A stretch of DNA of 64,000 bases, from NCBI GenBank assembly GCA_019638495.1, contig JAHBTQ010000002.1, forward strand, positions 186,001 through 250,000, in the 5' to 3' direction. A model generated the notes under the pieces. It worked only from the letters and a program-made list of their open reading frames with translations. It was not told the origin of the DNA and did no database searches. This stretch comes from Taibaiella sp. Lineage in GTDB: Bacteria > Bacteroidota > Bacteroidia > Chitinophagales > Chitinophagaceae. Below are positions 17,909-26,759 of this stretch, piece after piece (the stretch's first letter is position 1; each line of letters begins with the position of its first letter). The translations under genes were made by a program, and so were the position numbers.

Positions 17909-18355
17909 TTACGCGTCGGGAATAACAGGCTCCACAAGTTTTGCGAGTTTCTCCAGCGATTCCTGCCACCCGAGATAGCACATCTCCGCTGGAATGAGCG
18001 CGGGGATATTTTCCTGCACCACCTTCAGACTGGTGCCGGCAATGTTTTTCTCCAGCCACACAGATGTGGTCATTTCTCCGGGCAGGTTCGGGTCGTCGAA
18101 CTTGTCAGAATACTTCAGGAATTCGTTTGGTTTCAGCTCCAGGTATTCGCCGCCAAAGGAATGCCCGTTGCCGGTAGAGAAGTTTTGAAACGACATTTTG
18201 AAAGTGCCTCCTGCTCGTACATCCATGTGGTGTACCGTACAGGTGAAACCATATGGCGGTAGCCACGACGCCATAGCTGCCGGTTCTGTAAATGCTCGGT
18301 AAAGTTTTTCCGGGGAGGTTTTTAGTACCCTGTGTAGTGAAACGCTGTTTGACAT
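17909..18355 (-). CDS. AHSA1/SRPBCC-domain protein
   Basis: 148 residues: LHRVLKTSPEKLYRAFTEPAAMASWLPP at the N-terminus and GWQESLEKLAKLVE at the C-terminus are the classic start and end of the activator-of-Hsp90 (AHSA1)-like SRPBCC family, with the GG.F...M / GEYLEL core between. Members are small soluble proteins with a hydrophobic cavity; bacterial ones are often cotranscribed with ArsR-type regulators, none of which is seen here. The ligand is unknown. Confidence 0.9.
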   Translation of the reverse strand: MSNSVSLHRVLKTSPEKLYRAFTEPAAMASWLPPYGFTCTVHHMDVRAGGTFKMSFQNFSTGNGHSFGGEYLELKPNEFLKYSDKFDDPNLPGEMTTSVWLEKNIAGTSLKVVQENIPALIPAEMCYLGWQESLEKLAKLVEPVIPDA

Positions 18356-18560
18356 AAGAAAGATTTTTGTGGTGGCCCTACTCGTTTGGCTTTTCGGTTA
18401 CGCCCGTTTATTTAGGTGGTAGCTGCTCCACCGGATTGCACTACAAAGGTGGGACGAAAGCGGGAAAGGGAAGTTGTATGTATGCGACAATACACGGAGT
18501 GATTTGCGACTCCTATATGGACATATGATTTGTTGAGCGCCGGTGCGTCTTTTTATGCGG

Positions 18561-19946
18561 TTACTCTATAGTGATCCTGGTAGTGGAGGTGCCGCTGCTG
18601 CTAATTACCCGAACGCAGTAAATGCCGGGCGATTCTTTGAGATTCAATAACACATCACTGTTGCTTTGTGCATGTTGTAACCAAACAATACGCCCGGTTG
18701 CATCTGCCACAATGATATCAATGGGCTCTTTTACAGGTGTTCCCAACCTTAACTCAAAGTTCTCGTGGGCAGGGTTAGGCCATGCAGCTAATGCACCTGA
18801 CGTTTCAATGTTTTTGAATCCCGGTGCGATCGCATAAGATAGCTGGTCTACATATGCTCTGCCATTGAGCGGCATTATGTCCAATGAATAAGTTGCATAC
18901 AGGAAGCCTACTTCGTCAAGTGTTATCTGCGGATGCAGTGCCGGTGCGCCGGTAAATGTCCGTGAACCTGCGTAAGACCAACTGGTGCCGTTGAATTTTC
19001 GGACACTCATGGCTGAAGGATGTGCGGCGGATCCATCATCCCGATAGGCCACATACGGCATGCCTATGCTGTCTACTACCATAGATATTTCGCTTGCCGC
19101 ACCCTCGCTTGCCTCGGTGCCGCCAACAAGGCTCCAGTTTGTGCCGTCGAAACTGGCCACAACGACCTTGTATCCATTGCTGACGTCTGCGAAGGCGACA
19201 ATGGGTGTTCCAGTTCGGCTTATTGCAAGCGCAATGAACCTGGCCGTGTCCAGCGAGAAGCCGGGTGGGCCCACATAGCTCCATCCGGTGTCAGTAAACG
19301 TTCTGACGGAAATACTGCCGCCGTTTGTGAGATCGCTGTAGGCGATATATACATGGCCACTGGTATCTACTGCAAGTTGGGTGTTCGTCTGTTCACCGGG
19401 TGATGCCGCCACAGCGCCGAGCGTGACCCAGGATGTTCCGTCAAATTTCTTAACTACCGCCACGTTGCCGGCCCCTAAGTCGGTGTATGCCAGGTAAGGT
19501 GTTCCGTGGTTGTCAATGGCAAGTGAAAGATTACTTGCTGCAGAATCGGACACGAACGGTGATGCTCCCAGCGTATCCCAGGATATCCCATTGTACTGTA
19601 AATGGCATGCCCGGTTTCCGTTTGCGGAATCCTGGAAAGCTGCGTGTAAATACCAGGGAGAACCTACCGGAGGAATTTTAAAACATAGGTCTGCGGCGCC
19701 GGCTACAGTTAGTGGTGAGTCAATTAATAACCACCCCATAGAAAAAAACGAGCCAAAACCTTTCACCTTGGCGCGATTATTGTCGTTTCGATCCTGATAG
19801 AGAACATAGGGCAACCCGGTAATTGCCGCGACCGTTGTCAGGTAGGCTCCTGAATCTGCATACTGATTGAAATAATGGTACCACACCTGCCCTCTTGCAA
19901 ACGTGCTTAGAGTGGAGATAAGAATAGCCAAAAGGAACTTCTTCAT
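18561..19946 (-). CDS. Secreted T9SS cargo with beta-propeller-like repeats
   Basis: 461 residues from ATG 19946, which gives a signal peptide (MKKFLLAILISTLSTFARGQ). About six repeats of 55-60 residues run from 40 to 380, each with a pattern like GTPYLAYTD....VAVVKKFDGTSWVTLG, suggesting a propeller similar to sialidase or FG-type repeats. The last 80 residues (WPNPAHENFELRLG..VADATGRIVWLQ..SPGIYCVRVISS) are a T9SS type A sorting domain. The protein should be exported to the cell surface; no catalytic residues are recognisable. Confidence 0.85.
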   Translation of the reverse strand: MKKFLLAILISTLSTFARGQVWYHYFNQYADSGAYLTTVAAITGLPYVLYQDRNDNNRAKVKGFGSFFSMGWLLIDSPLTVAGAADLCFKIPPVGSPWYLHAAFQDSANGNRACHLQYNGISWDTLGASPFVSDSAASNLSLAIDNHGTPYLAYTDLGAGNVAVVKKFDGTSWVTLGAVAASPGEQTNTQLAVDTSGHVYIAYSDLTNGGSISVRTFTDTGWSYVGPPGFSLDTARFIALAISRTGTPIVAFADVSNGYKVVVASFDGTNWSLVGGTEASEGAASEISMVVDSIGMPYVAYRDDGSAAHPSAMSVRKFNGTSWSYAGSRTFTGAPALHPQITLDEVGFLYATYSLDIMPLNGRAYVDQLSYAIAPGFKNIETSGALAAWPNPAHENFELRLGTPVKEPIDIIVADATGRIVWLQHAQSNSDVLLNLKESPGIYCVRVISSSGTSTTRITIE

Positions 19947-20094
19947 GGGTTTACTTTTCTGTGTATTAAAAGTACTGCTTTTGTAATATTCCTTGCACAC
20001 GACTTCTATCAGTCATGCGATTTTGAATTCTGAAAACAGGTCCGGTATAGCAGTGTTTCATTTGTCTGCTTATCTTGTACATGAATCAGAGCAT

Positions 20095-21510
20095 ATGAAC
20101 AGGAGAAATTTTATCACAACTACCTCTATGGCGGGCGCAGCACTACTTGCTTCGCAATATGGTTTCGCAGCAGGTCGCGCAGTCACTTATCCTACGGTAC
20201 GTGTGCCAAAGGAAAAAAGGAAGTTCACAAGTGAGGCTGTGGAAAATGTGATAGAGGAAGTGCAGAAGGGAATTGGCAACCGGGAACTGGCATGGATGTT
20301 TGGCAACTGCTTCCCCAATACGCTGGACACTACTGTTGACTTTGAAATGATAGATGGTAAGCCGGATACTTATGTGATAACCGGCGACATTGACGCTATG
20401 TGGCTGCGCGATTCCAGCGCCCAGGTGTGGCCCTATCTGCCACTATGTAAGGCAGATGATAAATTGAAGTTGCTGATAGCGGGTGTCATCTACCGGCAGG
20501 CAAAGTGCATACTCAAGGATCCGTATGCCAACGCATTTTACAAAGACGAAACACGGGTGGGGGAGTGGAAGAAGGACAACACCTCTATGCTGCCCGGTAT
20601 ACATGAGCGTAAGTGGGAGGTAGATAGTCTTTGCTACCCCATTCGGCTGGCATATGGCTACTGGAAGCAGACCGGTGATGCGAGCCCGTTTGATGAAAGA
20701 TGGCAAAAAGCAATGCAGGCAGTGATACGAACCTTCCGCGAGCAGCAGCGTATGAAAGATCACGGACCGTACCGGTTTATGCGGTTGACAGAGTATGCTA
20801 CAGACAGCCTGCCGCTGGGTGGCTGGGGCTATCCTGCAAAGCCAAACGGTCTTCTCTGTTCCATGTTCCGCCCTAGTGACGATGCTACCGTCTTCCCTTA
20901 TCTCATACCGTCAAACCTCTTTGCTGTAGAGAGCCTGAGGCAGCTACAAGAAATGTTTAAGGTACTGCGATATGAGGGAGTGCAGGACATAGCAATTCTT
21001 ATTGACGAGATCATAAAAGGGCTAAATGAATGCGCCACAACACACCACCCGCGCCTTGGTGAGATATATGTTTACGAGACCAATGGCTATGGCAGCCAGA
21101 ATCTGATGGATGATGCCAATGTTCCTTCTTTGTTGTCGTTGCCCTACCTGGTGCCCACAATGAAGGACAATATCATTTACAAGAATACCCGCAATTTTGT
21201 GCTGAGTAACGAGAATCCTTTCTTTTTTAAAGGCTCAGCAGCCGAAGGCGTGGGTGGCCCGCACGTAGGGATGGGGCAGATATGGCCTATGAGTATCATA
21301 ATGCGCGGCATAACAAGTAGCGACGACAAAGAAATAAGCGCCTGCCTGCGTATGCTGCAAAACACCCATGCTGCTACAGGCTTTATGCATGAGTCGTTTG
21401 ATAAGAACGACTCGTCAAAATTCAGCCGCGCCTGGTTTGCGTGGGCCAATACGCTCTTCGGAGAGTTTATCTGGAAAGTTTACCGCGAAAATCCCAAGCT
21501 TTTGGCGTAG
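20095..21510 (+). CDS. Glycoside hydrolase family 125 (exo-alpha-1,6-mannosidase-like)
   Basis: 471 residues from ATG 20095; the upstream in-frame extension has no signal character. The start MNRRNFITTTSMAGAALLASQYGFA looks like a twin-arginine signal (RRNF). TGDIDAMWLRDSSAQVWPY, KWEVDSLCYPIRLAYGYW, SMFRPSDDATVFPYLIPSN and DDANVPSLLSLPYL are GH125 signatures, and the length is right. GH125 enzymes remove alpha-1,6-linked mannose from the non-reducing end with inversion, for example from N-glycans. A periplasmic role in glycoprotein breakdown fits the PNGase F-like protein and proteases nearby. Confidence 0.92.
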   Translation: MNRRNFITTTSMAGAALLASQYGFAAGRAVTYPTVRVPKEKRKFTSEAVENVIEEVQKGIGNRELAWMFGNCFPNTLDTTVDFEMIDGKPDTYVITGDIDAMWLRDSSAQVWPYLPLCKADDKLKLLIAGVIYRQAKCILKDPYANAFYKDETRVGEWKKDNTSMLPGIHERKWEVDSLCYPIRLAYGYWKQTGDASPFDERWQKAMQAVIRTFREQQRMKDHGPYRFMRLTEYATDSLPLGGWGYPAKPNGLLCSMFRPSDDATVFPYLIPSNLFAVESLRQLQEMFKVLRYEGVQDIAILIDEIIKGLNECATTHHPRLGEIYVYETNGYGSQNLMDDANVPSLLSLPYLVPTMKDNIIYKNTRNFVLSNENPFFFKGSAAEGVGGPHVGMGQIWPMSIIMRGITSSDDKEISACLRMLQNTHAATGFMHESFDKNDSSKFSRAWFAWANTLFGEFIWKVYRENPKLLA

Positions 21511-21619
21511 AGGACCGTCTAAATAGGCACAGCCGGTCCTGTTCACGTTTAGTTGGGCGGGCATTGTCGTACTGTTATATGTCTGATATTCGTTACTTTT
21601 ATAAAAACATCAATAATAT

Positions 21620-24505
21620 ATGGCCATCATTAAACCCTTATTTTCTTCGGCACTGCTGTGCCTTGCCCTTACCATAAATGTAAACGCGCAGGAACAGAAG
21701 AGCTACAATTATTCAGTATTCAGTGGCTACGGCTCCCTGCCTGCAAATGCTGACGCGGTGCGTAACACCCGCACCCAGATCGCGTCATTGTTCCCGGGCT
21801 GGCACGCCAGCGTAGATAAGCTCAATGGCCACTTTACAGATATCTATGGCAAGACCATGAACGTGCCCGGCAAAGACAATCTGGAAAAAGCCCATGGTTT
21901 GATGAATGGTTACCTGGCTCAGTTGGGTGTCAATGCTGCTGACTGGAAGCTCGTTGCCACACCTAAGGCTCGTAATGCAGACTATGTAAATTTTGTACAG
22001 TCCATAAAGGGTCGCAAAGTGATGCAGGCAAGGCTTAGCTTTCGTTTTACAAAGGAGGGCAAACTGGCGCGTATACTTATGAAAAGCTATGGGGCGCCGG
22101 TTGTTACCGCACCGTCTATTGCCGGAAATGATGCCATAGTTGCTGCGCGCACCGGTATGGAGTCGGTACATATCGCTGAGGCCAAAACTGATGAGTGGGT
22201 TTGGTTTCCTGTGCCGGCTAAAACCGGATACGAGGTACGTCCGGTATGGAAGGTGGTAATTAATGGTGATGAACAGGGTAGTATCCCGCTAACAATGGTG
22301 GCTTACGTTGATGGCGTAACAGGTAAACTGCTTTATCGTACAAACCATACAAGAGACATAGGGCTGGACGGCACGGTTAAGGGGACTGTATATAAAGACA
22401 ATACAACATTGCCGGCTACTGATGAACCATTGGTGGACCTGGAGGTTCAGCTCGGCACATTGTCCGTGTTTACCGATACTGGTGGTCATTATTCTGATCC
22501 CTCCGTTACGCTTCCTTTCTCTACTACGTTCCCGCTTACGGGGCGTTATTCACGGGTTAGAGATTATCCAACCACCACGCTGCCGGTATTTTCAACATTG
22601 GTAAGCTCATCGCCATTTCTGTATTCATATCCCGCTACTTCGCCGGCAAGCTCCCGGCACGTAAATGCCTACTACCACACAACTCGTGTGCACAACTTCA
22701 TGAAGCTCTTCTTCCCGACCTTCACAGATCTGGACGCGCCATTGCCTACTGTGGTAGATCGTACTACAGGCACTTGCAACGCGTTTGCGAATGACACGTC
22801 TATCAATTTCTTTGCTGCAAGCACCGGTTGTAATTCATTTGCAGAAATTGGTGACATAGTATACCATGAATACGGGCATATCATCAACAGGTATTTTTAT
22901 CAGTCTGTTTCCGGGGCGGAGATGGACAATGGTGCCATGAACGAAGGATATGCTGACGTATGGGCTATGTGCATCACACATGATCCTATCCTTGGCAGAA
23001 ACGCATTTACAACCGGAGGATTTATAAGGCGATATAATGCCACACCACAAGTGTACCCAATAGATGCAGACATCTTGACAGCCTGGCCCGACCCGCACAA
23101 AGTGGGCATGATCATAGCCGGTGCATGGTGGGATCTCGGGATCGCACTGGGTAATGTTGATACAATGGCCAGGATATATACTGATGTGTTTTGGGATGCT
23201 CCTGACAACTTTGATGGTGCCGAGGGCGCATTGTATCACGAGATTCTGATAGACGCGCTTACTGCAGATGATAATGACGGTGACCTTAGCAACGGTACCC
23301 CGCATTATGCCAAGATTGTTGCATCGTTTGCGCGGCATGGCATTTACCTTGAGGGAGAATCAACACTCACCCACACTGAGCTGGGTATGCAAGGTCCTGG
23401 GGTGCCCATCACGGTAAATACCTTCCTGTTCCTGGAGGATATTTCTTACCTGCATGATTTTACGCTTTATTATAGGCTGAATAATGCCGGCTCATGGACT
23501 TCATTGCCCATGACAGCAGTTTCTACTACAAACTATAAAGCAGACATACCTGCGCAGCCGGTTGGCACTACTGTGGAGTACTATTTTGTGGTACATGATG
23601 GACTGTCTGAACCGAACGTATATTTTCCGATCACGTGCAACAGCAGCATGCCATCAGATATGGTTACTCTTCCCTTCCAGTTTGGTGTGGGTGTTGTAGC
23701 CATGGACTCCACTAAGTTCGAAACGCCGGTCACAGGATTTGGAATTGGCGGAAACCTGGGCGATGATGCGCTTAGCGGTGTGTGGGTAAATAGCACGCCA
23801 GCATCTATGATAGGAGGCGATCACACAACCGGCAGCGGCAAATGCCTTAGTGCCGGAAATCCGGTATCCTCGGTTACAATGCGTGGCACATCTACGGTAA
23901 CGACTCCTGTTTTTGACCTGGCGGGATATACAAATCCGATAGTAATGTACTATCGTTGGTTTTCTAACGAGACGGGAAACTCGAACTTCAAGAACGATCC
24001 ATGGATAGTAAAGGTGAACGATGGTGCCGGCGGTGCATGGCAAACTGTAGAAAATACCTATCAGTGTGAACCTGAGTGGCGTCGCAGGATTTTCCCGGTG
24101 GCGGCTTATCTTCCCGGTGCCAGCAAGGTGCAGTTGAAATTCTATGCTTCTGACTCTGTACTTTCCGACTGGCGTAGCAATGGCCAGGGCAAGATGGTTG
24201 TTGCAGTGGATGATATCTATGTGATGGAGCGGGGCGTTGAGAATGCTGTTGTAAGTCAGCAACTTTCGGCAATTAAGATGTATCCAAATCCTGCGAACGA
24301 CGTGATTACTTTTGAATTACCTACCGGCTTGTCGGCAACTATTAGCGTGTGGGATGCCACAGGTAGGGAAGTGATAGCTCCCGTTTCTGCACAGGCAGGT
24401 ACATCAGTCATCAGTATTGCGAAACTGGCACCCGGTACATACAGTGCTATGGTGAAGACAAAGGTGGGAACGACAGTTAAAAAAGTTGTTGTTCTGCACG
24501 ACTAA
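21620..24505 (+). CDS. M36-family (fungalysin-like) secreted metalloprotease with T9SS sorting domain
   Basis: 961 residues. Signal peptide 1-23 (ending NVNAQ), then an FTP/PepSY-like propeptide (about 25-240). The catalytic domain (about 330-580) has the zinc motif HEYGH (H416, E417, H420) and the third ligand E442 in MNEGYAD, followed by AGAWWDLG. After it come beta-sandwich domains, and the last 75 residues (MYPNPANDVITFELP..VWDATGREVI..LAPGTYSAMVKT) are a type A sorting domain. It is probably a zymogen cut by removal of the propeptide after T9SS export. Its 3' end overlaps the convergent TPR-PD40 gene by four bases. Confidence 0.93.
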   Translation: MAIIKPLFSSALLCLALTINVNAQEQKSYNYSVFSGYGSLPANADAVRNTRTQIASLFPGWHASVDKLNGHFTDIYGKTMNVPGKDNLEKAHGLMNGYLAQLGVNAADWKLVATPKARNADYVNFVQSIKGRKVMQARLSFRFTKEGKLARILMKSYGAPVVTAPSIAGNDAIVAARTGMESVHIAEAKTDEWVWFPVPAKTGYEVRPVWKVVINGDEQGSIPLTMVAYVDGVTGKLLYRTNHTRDIGLDGTVKGTVYKDNTTLPATDEPLVDLEVQLGTLSVFTDTGGHYSDPSVTLPFSTTFPLTGRYSRVRDYPTTTLPVFSTLVSSSPFLYSYPATSPASSRHVNAYYHTTRVHNFMKLFFPTFTDLDAPLPTVVDRTTGTCNAFANDTSINFFAASTGCNSFAEIGDIVYHEYGHIINRYFYQSVSGAEMDNGAMNEGYADVWAMCITHDPILGRNAFTTGGFIRRYNATPQVYPIDADILTAWPDPHKVGMIIAGAWWDLGIALGNVDTMARIYTDVFWDAPDNFDGAEGALYHEILIDALTADDNDGDLSNGTPHYAKIVASFARHGIYLEGESTLTHTELGMQGPGVPITVNTFLFLEDISYLHDFTLYYRLNNAGSWTSLPMTAVSTTNYKADIPAQPVGTTVEYYFVVHDGLSEPNVYFPITCNSSMPSDMVTLPFQFGVGVVAMDSTKFETPVTGFGIGGNLGDDALSGVWVNSTPASMIGGDHTTGSGKCLSAGNPVSSVTMRGTSTVTTPVFDLAGYTNPIVMYYRWFSNETGNSNFKNDPWIVKVNDGAGGAWQTVENTYQCEPEWRRRIFPVAAYLPGASKVQLKFYASDSVLSDWRSNGQGKMVVAVDDIYVMERGVENAVVSQQLSAIKMYPNPANDVITFELPTGLSATISVWDATGREVIAPVSAQAGTSVISIAKLAPGTYSAMVKTKVGTTVKKVVVLHD

Positions 24506-25788
24506 CGGCGGAAAAACCAGATATTGTCGCCAGCTGTTTCCGCGGGCCTGTTAGACGAGAAGTAGCCGCCTGATAGGTCCGGGAAAATCGCCATGGACAT
24601 ATCATCGTAGGATGAGTTAAAAGGAGCCCCCAGGTTTTGTGGCTTCTGAAATGTACTCGTTTCCTTGTCCAAGTGAGAGATGTAGATATCTAATCCTCCC
24701 AGGCCTTCGTGCCCGTCTGATGCAAAAAGCAGTGTGCTGTCATTAATGAAGTGTGGGAAAACCTCTTCGCCTTCGGTGTTTACGTTTTTGCCGAGGTTTT
24801 GTGGTTTTAGCCACTTTCCCAGTTTGTTTCGGCGACACAGATATAGGTCGGACCCGGAGCCGCGCATGGTCGAAGTAAATACCAGGGTGTTGCCGTCGGG
24901 GCTTATGGTAGGGTGCGCCACAGAGAAATTCCTGTTGTTAAAACGAAAAGGCCTTACGCGGTGAAATTTGTTGTCTGACTCAAGGTCCGTGGCCATCATC
25001 ATTTCCAGCACTACGGTTGAATCTTTGTTGGGCAGCGAGCCCCGGTCGAAGAATTTTGAGCTGTAGCGTGTGCGGGTAAAGTACATGGTGTCGCCAGCAG
25101 CATTGAATGAGGCAGGCCCGTCGTGCCAACGGATGTTCATGTCTTTCGACGTGCCCAGCGTATTAAATTCATCGCCACAATTGCCGTTTGCATCACACGA
25201 TACTGAGTAGATGTTATAATATGCACCACCCAGCCAATCGCTTTTCTTTTTGTTGATGTTAATTGCCGTGTCGGCACAAAAAACCAGTTGACCGTTCCAT
25301 AGCGTAGGGCCAAATTCGGACCGGTCTGTGTTGAACGGCAGTAGCTGCGGAGTGCCTTTAGCAGTCTTTATTCTTTCCGGTGCAGATTTGCAAGCTGCTA
25401 TCAGGTTGGCGACGCGAACCTCGGTTGGGTTTGTCTCCTGGTATTGTCTTAGCCACTTTGCTGCGCTATCGTATTGTTGCAGTTGCATCAGCATTTGCCC
25501 GTAGCGTAGCAATATTATCTCGCCATATTTTGCATAGCTCAGGGCTTTCTTATACCATTCTGCTGCCTGTTGCGCATTGCCCGTTAATCGGTAACAATCT
25601 CCCAGACGTGAAAAAGTCTGTACGTTTCCTGAGTCGGCAGCCAGCTTTTCGTAATAGGGTATGGCTTTGCTGAATGCCATATGCGTAAAGTAGTAGTCTG
25701 CACGGATCTGATCCATGTTAGCCTTCTCGCGTGCATATGCGCCGGCGAATGCAAATATTAATAAAGCTATGGAGAATACCTTTTTCAA
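24502..25788 (-). CDS. TPR and PD40 (WD40-like) repeat protein of the gliding/T9SS operon
   Basis: 428 residues with signal peptide 1-19. Residues 25-135 form TPR-like helices (YYFTHMAFSKAIPYYEKLA, FSRLGDCYRLTGNAQQAAEWYKKAL). Residues 150-428 contain PD40 propeller blades (HPTISPDGNTLVFTSTMRGSGSDLYLCRR, FASDGHEGLGGLDIYIS, YFSSNRP). The layout is that of PorE-like proteins, but the usual C-terminal OmpA peptidoglycan-binding domain is absent: the protein ends ..DNIWFFRR. It is the last gene of a three-gene operon after the PorP/SprF gene (two-base gap). Confidence 0.88.
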   Translation of the reverse strand: MKKVFSIALLIFAFAGAYAREKANMDQIRADYYFTHMAFSKAIPYYEKLAADSGNVQTFSRLGDCYRLTGNAQQAAEWYKKALSYAKYGEIILLRYGQMLMQLQQYDSAAKWLRQYQETNPTEVRVANLIAACKSAPERIKTAKGTPQLLPFNTDRSEFGPTLWNGQLVFCADTAININKKKSDWLGGAYYNIYSVSCDANGNCGDEFNTLGTSKDMNIRWHDGPASFNAAGDTMYFTRTRYSSKFFDRGSLPNKDSTVVLEMMMATDLESDNKFHRVRPFRFNNRNFSVAHPTISPDGNTLVFTSTMRGSGSDLYLCRRNKLGKWLKPQNLGKNVNTEGEEVFPHFINDSTLLFASDGHEGLGGLDIYISHLDKETSTFQKPQNLGAPFNSSYDDMSMAIFPDLSGGYFSSNRPAETAGDNIWFFRR

Positions 25789-25790
25789 GA

Positions 25791-26759
25791 TCAGAAAGCA
25801 CGTATGAAGCGGGGGGTGATGTATTTCGCATCATCGCGAATGAAGTCGTATCCAATAACAATTTCGTGGGCGCCATGGTCATAGCCACGCAGTTCGCTCA
25901 CCAGGTAGTCATATGCGTAGCCTATGTTCAGGTAGCGCGTTGCCTGTATATGAATAATGCCTTCAAATGAGCGGTCAGTTCGGTAGGTGAGGCCTGCCAT
26001 GAGCCGGTCATAAAAAATGCAGGACACGTTAAAATCTACATTTAGCGGCAGCCGATACAAGCTGTTGCCGGCATACCGAGTCAATACCTGTGGCTCTATT
26101 TTAATAAAGTCGTTTGCAGTGAAGACGTAGCCTCCGCTTGCATAATAGCCACGAACTTCCTTAGCTTTAGAGTCAGTGCTTTGATTCCGGTCATAATAGT
26201 TCTGCAGCAGGTTGGGCACTGAAAAGCCGGCATAGTGGTTTGCTCCGTACCAATACACCCCGGCACCCGCATTAGGCAGTAGCGCGTTTCTGACGTCCTT
26301 TACCAGCGTATTGTCTGCCTGGTTGGTTAGTGTTAGTTGGCTATAGGCGGCGCTATACATTTTCACTCCTGCACGCAGACCGAAAGAAAGGACATTGTTG
26401 CGTTGTTTTATCCGGTAGGCATAGTAGCCCATGGCGTTCGTGTTGCTTTCTACTCCAATTCGCTCACCTGCAACGCTTATTCCTACAGCTACGGGCCTGA
26501 AGGGTCGCATATACGTACCGACCGGCGCATCAAAAGATGTGTTGAAGGTTTTGGGCGCACCTTGTATGCCCGACCATTGGTCGCGGTAAGTGCCGTTTAT
26601 GGACGCTAAGTCCCTGCTACCTGCATAGCCGGGGTTGTACAGGAGTTTGTTATAGAGAAACATAGTGTAGTGTTGGTCGCTTTGTGCATGGCAATTTATT
26701 GGCAGCCACAAGCAAACCAGGAAAACCATCCTTCTAACACCGATCCATAGGTTTATCAT
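25791..26759 (-). CDS. PorP/SprF-family T9SS membrane protein
   Basis: 322 residues with a signal peptide (about 1-25, ending NCHAQ). SDQHYTMFLYNKLLYNPGYAGSR is the diagnostic PorP/SprF N-terminus, followed by beta-strand-rich sequence of an outer membrane barrel. PorP/SprF proteins are needed for attachment of partner T9SS substrates that carry a type B C-terminal domain. Its start overlaps the stop of the giant adhesin by four bases (ATGA), a strong sign that the two form a cognate pair. Confidence 0.95.
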   Translation of the reverse strand: MINLWIGVRRMVFLVCLWLPINCHAQSDQHYTMFLYNKLLYNPGYAGSRDLASINGTYRDQWSGIQGAPKTFNTSFDAPVGTYMRPFRPVAVGISVAGERIGVESNTNAMGYYAYRIKQRNNVLSFGLRAGVKMYSAAYSQLTLTNQADNTLVKDVRNALLPNAGAGVYWYGANHYAGFSVPNLLQNYYDRNQSTDSKAKEVRGYYASGGYVFTANDFIKIEPQVLTRYAGNSLYRLPLNVDFNVSCIFYDRLMAGLTYRTDRSFEGIIHIQATRYLNIGYAYDYLVSELRGYDHGAHEIVIGYDFIRDDAKYITPRFIRAF

